Shown here: in pieces, positions 13,365-19,697 of the stretch
Position numbering within the stretch: the stretch's first letter is position 1
Layout: the number at the start of each line of letters is the position of its first letter
Assembly (NCBI GenBank): GCA_029939635.1
Contig: JAOZSN010000041.1
Coordinates: forward strand, 1-19,697
DNA length: 19,697 bases
Source: Deltaproteobacteria bacterium
Lineage (GTDB): Bacteria; Desulfobacterota; Desulfobulbia; Desulfobulbales; SURF-16
Direction: 5' to 3'
Notes under the pieces: model-generated
What the model saw: the letters and a program-made list of their open reading frames with translations, nothing else
Told to the model about the DNA's origin: nothing
Databases searched by the model: none
Program-made: the position numbers and the translations under genes

Positions 13365-14423
13365 ATGTATGAATCATTTTATGGTTTCTCCAAGAAACCT
13401 TTCCAACTTGTACCAAACCCCGAGTTCCTTTACCTCAGCCCCCAGCACCAGAACGCCTTAACCTATCTGGAATACGGCATGAAGGAGAGAGCTGGCTTCA
13501 TCCTGCTCACCGGAGAAATAGGCACAGGGAAAACCACCCTCATCCGCCATCTATTAAATAAGATTGAGACGGAAATGGACATTGCGGTCATCTTCAACAC
13601 CAATGTCAATGCCAGCCAACTATTACAACTTATTCTGCAGGAATTTGAACTTGAGCCAGCCGGTGATGATAAAACAAAGAATCTCGACATACTCTACAAT
13701 TTTCTCATTGATAGGTATGCCCAAAAAAAACAGGTAATTCTCATCATTGATGAGGCGCAAAACCTGGGCCATGACGAGCTGGAAGAGACACGCATGCTCT
13801 CCAACCTGCACACCGATGACTCGCCCCTATTACAAATCATGCTTGTTGGCCAACCAGAGCTAAAGGCTAAACTTGAAGACCCAAGCCTTGCCCAACTGCG
13901 CCAACGTATTGTGGTCAATTACCACCTGGTCTCCCTAACCAGGGAAGAAATGGAAATATACATTGAATCTCGCCTGACCAAGGCTGGAGGACCAGCCGAA
14001 CTTTTCATCCCAGCAGCCTTAGATGAAATCTTCGAACTAACAGGTGGCACCCCCAGGGCCATAAACCTGATCTGCGACATGGCCCTGGTCTATGGTTATG
14101 CCGATGGCCGATTACACATAGACCAAGAAACAATCCAACAGGTTATAAAAGATAGAGGCGACCTTATTCCGCGCCGAGAGACAGGGGAGCAACCCCTGGT
14201 TGAGAGTGAAAAAGAGACGAACATCAGCCAACGCCTTACCATGCTAGAAACAGCAGTACAACAACTTCAACAACAGAAACCGTCCTTTGAAATCGCCAGC
14301 CAAGAATTAACCACCATACGCAAGAGACACGAAAAACTGCTTCTGGCCTATGGCCGTCTCAAGCAAAAATATGACATACTTGAAAGACATTTTATGATGA
14401 AACAACAAAAAAAAGGCGACTGA
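13365..14423 (+). CDS. XrtA-associated ExeA/GspA-like AAA ATPase
   Basis: 352-residue P-loop ATPase. The N terminus MYESFYGFSKKPFQLVPNPEF is the signature opening of the ExeA-like family. Walker A is GEIGTGKTT (50-58), Walker B VILIIDEAQ (124-132), and the arginine-rich LRQRIVVNY and GGTPRAINLICD motifs follow. Residues about 280-345 are predicted coiled coil. It matches the ATPase regularly found in exosortase loci (TIGR03015 type), where it probably helps assemble or energise the export apparatus. Here it is separated from the polysaccharide operon by the substrate island. AGGA lies nine bases before the ATG. Its stop codon falls inside the terminator hairpin of the convergent gene. Confidence 0.88.
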   Translation: MYESFYGFSKKPFQLVPNPEFLYLSPQHQNALTYLEYGMKERAGFILLTGEIGTGKTTLIRHLLNKIETEMDIAVIFNTNVNASQLLQLILQEFELEPAGDDKTKNLDILYNFLIDRYAQKKQVILIIDEAQNLGHDELEETRMLSNLHTDDSPLLQIMLVGQPELKAKLEDPSLAQLRQRIVVNYHLVSLTREEMEIYIESRLTKAGGPAELFIPAALDEIFELTGGTPRAINLICDMALVYGYADGRLHIDQETIQQVIKDRGDLIPRRETGEQPLVESEKETNISQRLTMLETAVQQLQQQKPSFEIASQELTTIRKRHEKLLLAYGRLKQKYDILERHFMMKQQKKGD

Positions 14424-14441
14424 GATATATTCTCAATCGCC
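14407..14441 (-). terminator. Intrinsic terminator of the PEP-CTERM gene at 14468-15034
   Basis: On the - strand GGCGATTGAGA-ATATA-TCTCAGTCGCC (10 of 11 pairs) is followed by eight T. The stem overlaps the last codons and stop of the convergent ATPase gene, so it may also end or protect that transcript. Confidence 0.85.
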
Positions 14442-14467
14442 TCTCAAAAAAAGTATTGCTGTTTTAC

Positions 14468-15034
14468 CTAGGAATTTCTAGCCTTTCTTCTCATCCCAAC
14501 AAGACCTATAATCCCTGAACCTAAGAGCCAAACTGCGCCAGGAACAGGGACAGGAGCAGCTGAACCGCTGTAATCTATCCTACCCACATTCATTAAGTCA
14601 GACAACGTATTATTTCCGTCAAGAGCTCCAAGATAAATATCGAAATAACCCTCAAGATCAAAAGCAGAGAGAAGAGAAAAACTGTTTGCGGCAACCGTAA
14701 TATCATATGAATCGTATACGCCACTATATAACAAAGTGGGCCTAAAATCATACAGTGCCTCTACTACAATTCCCCCTCCCTCCACAGCACCACCAAGCTC
14801 CGCTATATCAACACTAAAGTTAAAACTATTGTCATCCCCTTGAGTAATGTTCACCTCAGAATTAAACGAGTCGACCTCTATACTCTGCGAGAAAAAGCCA
14901 AAGTCCGCTGTAAGCACGGTTTCTGCAGTAGTTATTGTCCACGCCCCATTTGCATCATAGGTTGCAGCGTACAGCGTTGGGGTAAACATCAAAGACATCA
15001 TTAAAACTACAAACAACATTTTAACTCTCTTCAT
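14468..15034 (-). CDS. PEP-CTERM sorting domain protein of unknown function
   Basis: 188-residue exported protein. Signal peptide about 1-23 (ending TLYAA) after an ATG with GGGAG 9-13 bases upstream. The mature part is acidic, rich in Ser, Asp and aromatic residues and apparently beta-rich (ADFGFFSQSIEVDSFNSEVNI), with no catalytic motif that I recognise. C-terminal exosortase signal VPVPGAVWLLGSGIIGL and a GMRRKARNS tail. Its signal is nearly identical to those of the proteases and the protein at 8504, implying the same sorting enzyme. It shares the array and sigma-54 promoter layout with the protease genes, so it is probably part of the same regulon. It could be a structural matrix or surface protein. 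Confidence 0.83.
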   Translation of the reverse strand: MKRVKMLFVVLMMSLMFTPTLYAATYDANGAWTITTAETVLTADFGFFSQSIEVDSFNSEVNITQGDDNSFNFSVDIAELGGAVEGGGIVVEALYDFRPTLLYSGVYDSYDITVAANSFSLLSAFDLEGYFDIYLGALDGNNTLSDLMNVGRIDYSGSAAPVPVPGAVWLLGSGIIGLVGMRRKARNS

Positions 15035-15209
15035 TCTAATTTCTCCCTTGTTAATATTTTAGTAACAGAGCTATTAGCTCACCATGCACTTCTGGCACCA
15101 CCACAGAGCACTTCATCTAGAAAAAATTTGATTCGACACTTGCTAAAACTTCTCTTAACTCTACCTAGATTTTCATGCTCTGGAGATGCTTTCCGTTGCC
15201 AACTTACAG
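15035..15209 (-). other. Long 5' leader of the PEP-CTERM gene, no recognised riboswitch
   Basis: The promoter at 15220-15235 would leave about 175 nt of leader. It contains ACGGAAAGC, which recalls the GEMM core, but no CAAACC, no P1b hairpin with GNRA loop and no terminator. A short self-complementary GAGCTAATAGCTC occurs near 15070. The function of the leader is unclear. Confidence 0.4.
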
Positions 15210-15219
15210 CATAAGACAG

Positions 15220-15235
15220 TGCAATAAGCAAACCA
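15220..15235 (-). promoter_or_regulatory. Sigma-54 promoter of the PEP-CTERM gene at 14468-15034
   Basis: On the - strand TGGTTTGCTTATTGCA: perfect -12 TTGCA and the -24 GG, spaced by 10 bases. It lies 75-120 bases from a TGTCTCA/GAGACA array, the same geometry as the three protease genes. A second candidate at 15085-15100 lacks that spacing. Confidence 0.68.
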
Positions 15236-15309
15236 CACAGAATGACTAAAAAATATCCTTAAAAATCAATAATATAAACCCACACTAAACATTTCCCGCC
15301 AAGACAACC

Positions 15310-15356
15310 TGTCTCACCTGTGCCAAGCGAGACAGACAAGCGAGACAAGTGAGACA
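15310..15356. promoter_or_regulatory. Enhancer-type array upstream of the PEP-CTERM gene at 14468-15034
   Basis: TGTCTCA (15310-15316) followed by GAGACA at 15329-15334, 15342-15347 and 15351-15356. The same arrangement of one TGTCTCA and several GAGACA, in the same orientation relative to the gene, as at 10432, 11834 and 13087. Confidence 0.7.
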
Positions 15357-15480
15357 GCAAATAGACGGTTCTCTTAAATGTATCTTCTAAAGAACAAAAC
15401 CTTAGGATTCAGCTGGAACTAGTTGAAAACCCAGGAAATTTGCTTGATATTTTTTTAAATTTCTAAAGTTGACCAGAATT

Positions 15481-15520
15481 CTGCTACCGTTATCCATGAG
15501 CTAATGCATAACGGTAGCAG
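15481..15520. terminator. Perfect 13-bp inverted repeat, probable 3'-end hairpin of the protease gene
   Basis: CTGCTACCGTTAT (15481-15493) and ATAACGGTAGCAG (15508-15520) are perfect arms around a 14-base loop, 43 bases after the stop of the aspartyl protease gene. No immediate U-run follows on either strand, so termination is likely but not certain. A protein-binding or recombination site is the alternative. Confidence 0.5.
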
Positions 15521-15562
15521 ATCTTTGTTAATACCCTCCACCCCGCCCAGAATAATTTAACT

Positions 15563-17422
15563 CTAAAACAATTCACCCAACTTCAGGGTACGCTCGACAA
15601 TTTTCCCTCCCCGTTGCAACTGAAAAACGTACACAGTACCACCTTCCCCCCTGAGCAACTTCTTGATCGGCACCACACCACCATACTGGGCAACAGCGAG
15701 ACCATTTATCTTCACTATCCTATCCCCTGCAAGAAACCCAGCCAATTCGGCAGGCGTCCCCGGAGACACATAGGAGACCATAGGCACAAAGTCATCTGCC
15801 AGGCCAATAAGCATACCACTTTTATCCTCAGGGAATATTTTCGTAAAATCTCCACCCTTCTCAAGGGTAACCTGCTGACGATCATAGTCGAGAAAGAGGG
15901 TAAAATGTTGCCAAAACGAGTTGCCCAGATTACCTGAACGTTCCCCCATGGCATTAGTCCCTTTGCCTGGTGCAAGGGGAACACCGACAAGAGATTTTGC
16001 GATGGTAAAACCGTGCACATCAATAGTTTTAACCTGAATCGTCTTTTCCAGGTAAGCGCTGCTCAATCCCCTGGAAACTGAGAAAACACCTGCCTTATCT
16101 CCATAGCCATTTTTCTGGGCAAATTTATAGAAAAGAGAAGAGCTCATTGCGCCCAAATCAAGCCCCCATAACCCAGCTGAATGGCCATCAAGGGTCACCG
16201 GTATACTGAAGGTGTTATATTTCAACGGGGCAGCAAAAGTAACACCATCCCCTTTGTAAGAAAATGAAGCAGGATCATAAAAGGTGATCTGCCCCTTGCT
16301 GAAATCAATCTTGCTAATCAACCGTGATAAAAAATCGTAGCCTAGAATACCTACGATTTGAGGCTCATAACTTGTGGCAGCCAACCCCTCATAGACAAAA
16401 ACTTTTTGAGACTTAAAGAGCAGGGAACCGAGCTTATACGAAGGTACGCTGGCAATGGCCAGATCAAAGGTGTCACCAAATCCAAAGCCTTTTATTTGCC
16501 CCTGTACATCAAGCCCAAGTTCACGGGCATAACTGCCATCAATAATCGAGCTAGAGGCACCGCTATCAAGAATCCAGAGCCTGATTTTGCCATTAATCTC
16601 CACCGGCAGATAGATGCTGTTTTCAATATAGCGGAAGTTAATGATCTCTTCACTGCCACCATGCAAGAATTGAAAGTCGTCACTCACCTGAGTAGGAACA
16701 GCAAAGAGATCATCTCTCACCTCGACATTGGGGCGATATTCCTCTAGAGTCGTACTTGTTGTTTTATCCCGGGGCAGTATTTTCGTATCTTCCTGGAATG
16801 GGATAATAAACCCAGCTACTTGTCGGTGGTCACTATAGGTGGTATGCAACTCAATATCAGGTTGCTTAACAATAGCTTTTACTTGCAAATATGTCGTGGC
16901 ATCGAAATAAAACCAGGATATATCACGATTAATAGTATTCTCCAGCCGAACAACATGACACTGGTACTCCCCAGCCGATTTTTTGCCATCATAATGCAGG
17001 GAGAGGAAGGTGGAATTGCGATCAAGATGCTCAAATCGAGCTAACCTGGCTTGCACCTGGCGCCGTTTGATGGTTTCGTCATCTTTGAAAATCTGCACCC
17101 TGCCATTCGTATCTTGCAGCCATGAAAAGCTGCCATCATCACCAGATACCTGCTCTAGAAGCTGGTAATCTTCCTGCAAGCGGTACTGCAACGGCTTCTT
17201 CTCCCAGGCAGTAAAACGCCCCTGCAAACCATCATAACTAGTAAGCCCAGAAGAGTACGACGTGTGCACCTTTTTCAATTTAGCCAAACCACCACTTGCC
17301 TGGTAATGCTTTTGGAAAATATCATAGGGATCAACTAAACTGTCTTGGCAGAGGGCAGCCACCGGCAAAAAAATGTCCGCAAGGAGGAGGAGAAAAGCTA
17401 TTTTGCAGAGGGTTGCTAACAT
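15563..17422 (-). CDS. Retropepsin-like aspartyl protease with C-terminal PDZ domain
   Basis: 619-residue exported protein. Signal peptide 1-25 (LPVAALC). An N-terminal domain (about 30-245) resembles the beta-sheet carrier folds of the LolA or outer-membrane lipoprotein-sorting type, judged only by pattern. The first protease lobe has LWILDSGASSSIID (Asp286), with GFGFGDTF and ILGYDFLSRL as the expected following motifs. A second lobe has LWGLDLGAMSSSLF (Asp422) and GNLGNSFWQHF. A PDZ domain (about 540-615) contains SPGTPAELAGFLAGDRIVKINGL. Two lobes in one chain would form a pseudo-dimeric active site. The second lobe reads DLG rather than DTG/DSG, which may reduce activity. ATG at 17422, 18 bases from an IS remnant, so its original promoter may have been lost or replaced. 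No link to the PEP-CTERM regulon is visible in its upstream DNA. Confidence 0.82.
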   Translation of the reverse strand: MLATLCKIAFLLLLADIFLPVAALCQDSLVDPYDIFQKHYQASGGLAKLKKVHTSYSSGLTSYDGLQGRFTAWEKKPLQYRLQEDYQLLEQVSGDDGSFSWLQDTNGRVQIFKDDETIKRRQVQARLARFEHLDRNSTFLSLHYDGKKSAGEYQCHVVRLENTINRDISWFYFDATTYLQVKAIVKQPDIELHTTYSDHRQVAGFIIPFQEDTKILPRDKTTSTTLEEYRPNVEVRDDLFAVPTQVSDDFQFLHGGSEEIINFRYIENSIYLPVEINGKIRLWILDSGASSSIIDGSYARELGLDVQGQIKGFGFGDTFDLAIASVPSYKLGSLLFKSQKVFVYEGLAATSYEPQIVGILGYDFLSRLISKIDFSKGQITFYDPASFSYKGDGVTFAAPLKYNTFSIPVTLDGHSAGLWGLDLGAMSSSLFYKFAQKNGYGDKAGVFSVSRGLSSAYLEKTIQVKTIDVHGFTIAKSLVGVPLAPGKGTNAMGERSGNLGNSFWQHFTLFLDYDRQQVTLEKGGDFTKIFPEDKSGMLIGLADDFVPMVSYVSPGTPAELAGFLAGDRIVKINGLAVAQYGGVVPIKKLLRGEGGTVYVFQLQRGGKIVERTLKLGELF

Positions 17423-17430
17423 GAGGTGGC

Positions 17431-17559
17431 CTAGTAAAAATGGACAGCTTTGTAAGCTGCTTTTTCAAAATTCTCCAAACCTTCATAATTCTTTGGGCTA
17501 AAATACCCCAAGCTAGAATGGTGCCTTCTATTTTGGATTTCCTTTTCATTGAACTGATC
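17431..17559 (-). pseudogene. IS3-family transposase (OrfB) C-terminal fragment
   Basis: The - strand frame reads FNEKEIQNRRHHSSLGYFSP followed by KNYEGLENFEKAAYKAVHFY and a stop. This is the conserved C-terminal tail of IS3-family OrfB integrases (typically ...RRHSSLGYLSP...F). The DDE catalytic domain is absent. The fragment has no start and sits inside a 156-bp element with terminal inverted repeats. Confidence 0.8.
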
Positions 17560-17596
17560 CTTGAGGAATTAAAATCTGCTCAGAAGAAAGTGTCCA
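17441..17596. mobile_element. Miniature, internally deleted IS3-family element
   Basis: The left end TGGACAGCTTTGTAAGC (17441) and, read inward from the right, TGGACACTTTCTTCTGAGC (from 17596) are imperfect terminal inverted repeats. Between them is only the transposase tail, so nearly all of the original roughly 1.2-1.5-kb element is gone. A/T-rich flanks (AAA on both sides) allow a 3-bp target duplication but do not prove one. Confidence 0.68.
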
Positions 17597-17912
17597 TTAA
17601 AAACCTTAGCAACTCATTTTTTATTTATCCTTTTATCGGCTCAACTAAATGACAAGAGTCTCTTTCTACTCGGCCTGTCGATGCTGAACTGGTACAGAAA
17701 AGTGGCCACAAAATTATAGTTGTGCTAACCGAAAATTGACCCCCTGAGCAAAGACCCTCCAGCAGTGAACCATGGAGATACCTGGAACGAGAGCAGCAGC
17801 CCTTTCCCGTTCTGGGCCCCTATTGCGCGGAAGAAAACAAGGTGCTGCGGGAGGTCTTGCAGGAAAAGTATAAGTGTAAGCATGTCCAGCTTTCAGATTT
17901 CCTGATCATGAT
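17597..17912. other. Decayed region with gene and possible IS-end remnants
   Basis: No intact gene. A + strand frame open from 17740 to 17967 lacks a start codon and encodes, among others, PFPVLGPYCAEENKVLREVL, which looks like a real protein fragment, but I do not recognise the family. Just before it, GAAAATTGACCCCC (17731-17744) recalls the ends of some IS21-type elements. That is a weak resemblance only. Confidence 0.35.
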
Positions 17913-18140
17913 TCAATCATCCAACATAATAACGAGTTGTTTTGCTTTGGTAATGTCTGCTGTTTGAGAGCCCTTATCTCCGCCTCCAAGCATCACAATC
18001 AAGGTGACTCCTCGCTTGGTGTAGTACATTCGCCAACCTGGGCCAAAGTGTTCCCTCATTTCAAATAAACCATCGCCAACCAGCTTGACATCGCCAAGAT
18101 TGCCGCACTGCGCCTTGTCAAGGCGGGCGGCTACGGCCAC
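17913..18140 (-). pseudogene. RelE/HigB-like toxin, N-terminally truncated
   Basis: Residues GNLGDVKLVGDGLFEMREHFG, PGWRMYYTKRG, MLGGGDKGSQTADITKAKQL match the C-terminal three-quarters of the phage-derived Gp49/HigB-like 'addiction module killer' family (RelE superfamily mRNA interferase). Full members are about 95-110 residues and start with a segment like MIEVRKTEVFAKWL. Here an in-frame TGA lies eight codons before the GTG at 18140, and only about 25 bases separate this frame from the ATPase stop at 18165. The N-terminal helix and first strand are therefore missing. No antitoxin gene follows downstream, where it is usually found. Probably a non-functional remnant. Confidence 0.72.
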
Positions 18141-18164
18141 TATTCTAATCTCTTTGCTATCTCA

Positions 18165-19475
18165 CTATCCCACAGGCTTGTCTCTTTTCAAAAAAAGCCA
18201 GAGCCCATAAAGGGGGTAATTGCGGATGCCTCCATCCTGTTTAAAATTCATCAATGTTGATCTTGACAGAATAATCGGCTGGTATCTATCACCAAAAACA
18301 CGCAGACTTTTCTTTTGTTTGCTCAGGACAGCTTTTATCTCCAGAGGTAATACTTGACCATCCAAGGCTATCACAAAGTCTACTTCAGCCTGGCGTTTGC
18401 TTGTCCAGTAATAAAGGTCTTTCTGACCGTGGGAAACAAGTTCCTGGGCGGCGTAATTTTCTACGAAGGATCCATTATATTCATTGAACAGACTATTTCC
18501 CTGAACAATGGTTCGCTGGGGAATTTTAATCATTGCGCCAAGCAGGCCAACATCTAGCAGATATAGCTTAAAAGCCTCTTCCCTATATGCAGAAAGAGGC
18601 AGTTTGGGGGTGTGGGTATTATGAACCTTTATGACCAGCCCCGCATCAACCAACCATTGAATGGATTCACTGTATTCACGAGCTCTGGCATTTCTGGCTA
18701 TCTCACGGTAGGTAAATTTCTTGTTTTCCCTGGCAAGCTGGCGAGGGATACTGCTCCAAGTAGCAGCCAACCGAATGGCCTCAGTCTTTGTTGTATATTT
18801 CGAGAAATCAAGAGTGTACGATTCTAATATCTCATCCTGGATTTGCCGCACCATATGCAGATCCTGGTCTGCAATATATTGTTTTACTGCCTCGGGCATA
18901 CCACCGACAAAATGATACATTTTCAACAGATCGATAAGTTCGGTATGGAAACTTGCAGGTATGGGAGCTATATTTGTTTCCTCGATAAAATTCCTGAGAG
19001 CGGACTTACCGGTCGCATCAAGAAACTCGGCAAAGCTCACGGGATAAAGATCGAGAAAGTTCACCTTGCCCACAGGAAAAGGCGCGGACTGTCCAACCTT
19101 GACACCCAACAATGATCCGGCAGCGACAATATGATACTCTGAGGCCTTTTCGCAAAAATATTTTAGACTGGCCAGGCTTTCCGGAGAGTTTTGTACTTCG
19201 TCAAAAATAATAAAAGTTTCCCCGGGCAAAATCTTTTTTTCCCGGTAGATAGACAAGGTCTGAATAATTTTATGTGGCTCCAACCGACCGCTGAAAAAAC
19301 CTTTTAAGTCAGGATCCTCCTCAAAATTGAAATAGGCAACATCTTCATATTCTTCATCGCCAAATTGCTGCAGAATATAGGTTTTGCCAACCTGCCTTGC
19401 CCCCTTTAAAACCAGAGGCTTGCGATTAGAGGAGTGCCGCCATTTCGCCAATTGTTGACTTATATCTCTTTTCAT
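18165..19475 (-). CDS. AAA_14 ATPase with DUF4143 domain
   Basis: 436-residue protein of the widespread AAA_14-DUF4143 family, whose cellular role is unknown. Walker A GARQVGKT (25-32) lies in the typical LVLKGARQVGKTYIL context. Walker B is TFIIFDEVQ (87-95), then the family motif AAGSLLGV and YPVSFAEFL. A winged-helix-like middle section (TYREIARNARAREYSESIQW) is followed by the C-terminal DUF4143 segment with EVDFVIALDGQVLPLEIKA, resembling a PD-(D/E)XK nuclease core. Full length and intact. Start ATG at 19475, with AAGGA about 15 bases upstream, a rather long spacing. Such genes are frequently scattered among mobile or toxin remnants, as here. Confidence 0.85.
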   Translation of the reverse strand: MKRDISQQLAKWRHSSNRKPLVLKGARQVGKTYILQQFGDEEYEDVAYFNFEEDPDLKGFFSGRLEPHKIIQTLSIYREKKILPGETFIIFDEVQNSPESLASLKYFCEKASEYHIVAAGSLLGVKVGQSAPFPVGKVNFLDLYPVSFAEFLDATGKSALRNFIEETNIAPIPASFHTELIDLLKMYHFVGGMPEAVKQYIADQDLHMVRQIQDEILESYTLDFSKYTTKTEAIRLAATWSSIPRQLARENKKFTYREIARNARAREYSESIQWLVDAGLVIKVHNTHTPKLPLSAYREEAFKLYLLDVGLLGAMIKIPQRTIVQGNSLFNEYNGSFVENYAAQELVSHGQKDLYYWTSKRQAEVDFVIALDGQVLPLEIKAVLSKQKKSLRVFGDRYQPIILSRSTLMNFKQDGGIRNYPLYGLWLFLKRDKPVG

Positions 19476-19697
19476 ACCACAAACTCATAGTCCTTTTCGT
19501 GAAAAAAACCAACGAACTCCCAGCCAGAAACGCGTAAACCCAAGAAAATCTCATGTCGTTTGCGTGAAAGTTATCCTTGCCAAATTATATCTGCACCATA
19601 GAAGCAAGGAAGACACCTCCATTTACCCCGCCAACCAGTTAGTGTCTGTCCTAGCAAGAGTAACTGTGTGATTTAATGTGATTAAATCGCCTTTTTA
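19476..19697. other. Upstream region of the DUF4143 gene, no gene seen
   Basis: No coding frame is supported. At the edge, GATTTAAT-GTG-ATTAAATC (19670-19688) followed by GCCTTTTTA could be a weak + strand terminator, but its gene would have to lie here and none is seen. The element is A/T-only in its stem and cut by the window end. Confidence 0.35.

Noticed and set aside
15085..15100. Alternative -24/-12 match TGGTGCCAGAAGTGCA for the gene at 14468-15034
   Set aside because: Poorer boxes than 15220-15235 and over 200 bases from the enhancer array, while the chosen site has the same spacing as the other members. Not excluded.
15185..15210. Fourth GEMM aptamer suggested by ACGGAAAGC
   Set aside because: No CAAACC, no P1b hairpin with GNRA loop, no tetraloop receptor and no terminator. 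A nine-base match is not enough.
17440..17652. 70-codon + strand frame across the IS remnant
   Set aside because: The opposite strand of the same DNA encodes a recognisable IS3 transposase tail, so this frame is a shadow.

Overview
The window looks like part of a Gram-negative, probably Desulfobacterota (deltaproteobacterial), chromosome of moderate GC. It carries an exosortase/PEP-CTERM (XrtA-type) exopolysaccharide locus, and its GEMM riboswitches have a core similar to those of Geobacter. Taxonomy is inferred from gene content only.

Layout. (1) 1-7964, + strand, one probable operon: the 3' part of a WecA/TagO-like polyprenyl-phosphate sugar-1-phosphate transferase, a PrsT-type TPR lipoprotein, a Wza-like export protein, an outer-membrane beta-barrel protein, a Wzz-like chain-length determinant and a CpsD-like tyrosine autokinase. 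(2) 8416-13146, an island of exosortase substrates: one + strand PEP-CTERM protein and three - strand paralogues that look like IdeS/Mac (MEROPS C66) papain-fold proteases carrying a PEP-CTERM anchor. (3) 13365-14423, the XrtA-associated ExeA-like ATPase, + strand. (4) 14468-15034, a fifth PEP-CTERM protein, - strand. (5) 15563-17422, a retropepsin-like aspartyl protease with a PDZ domain, - strand. (6) 17423-19697, a decayed region: a miniature IS3-family remnant, a truncated RelE/HigB-like toxin and a DUF4143 ATPase. The exosortase and the PrsK/PrsR regulators are not in the window.

The main discovery is the control of the three protease genes. Each has the same stack of elements: an array of TGTCTCA/GAGACA sites, a -24/-12 sigma-54 promoter about 75-135 bp further downstream, a GEMM-I (cyclic dinucleotide) aptamer beginning some 10-20 nt after the expected transcription start, and an intrinsic terminator that reuses the aptamer's 3' strand, so ligand should switch the gene ON. 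The three aptamers differ at the two positions known to read the ligand bases: G20/U92, G20/C92 and A20/C92 (Vc2 numbering). The paralogues may therefore answer to different cyclic dinucleotides (c-di-GMP versus 3',3'-cGAMP). The first paralogue also has serine in place of the catalytic cysteine. The fourth - strand PEP-CTERM gene shares the array and sigma-54 promoter but has no GEMM aptamer.

How it may work together (inference): the operon makes and exports a polysaccharide. An enhancer-binding protein with sigma-54 turns on exosortase substrates that end up at the surface or in the matrix, and cyclic dinucleotides decide at the RNA level which protease paralogue is made.
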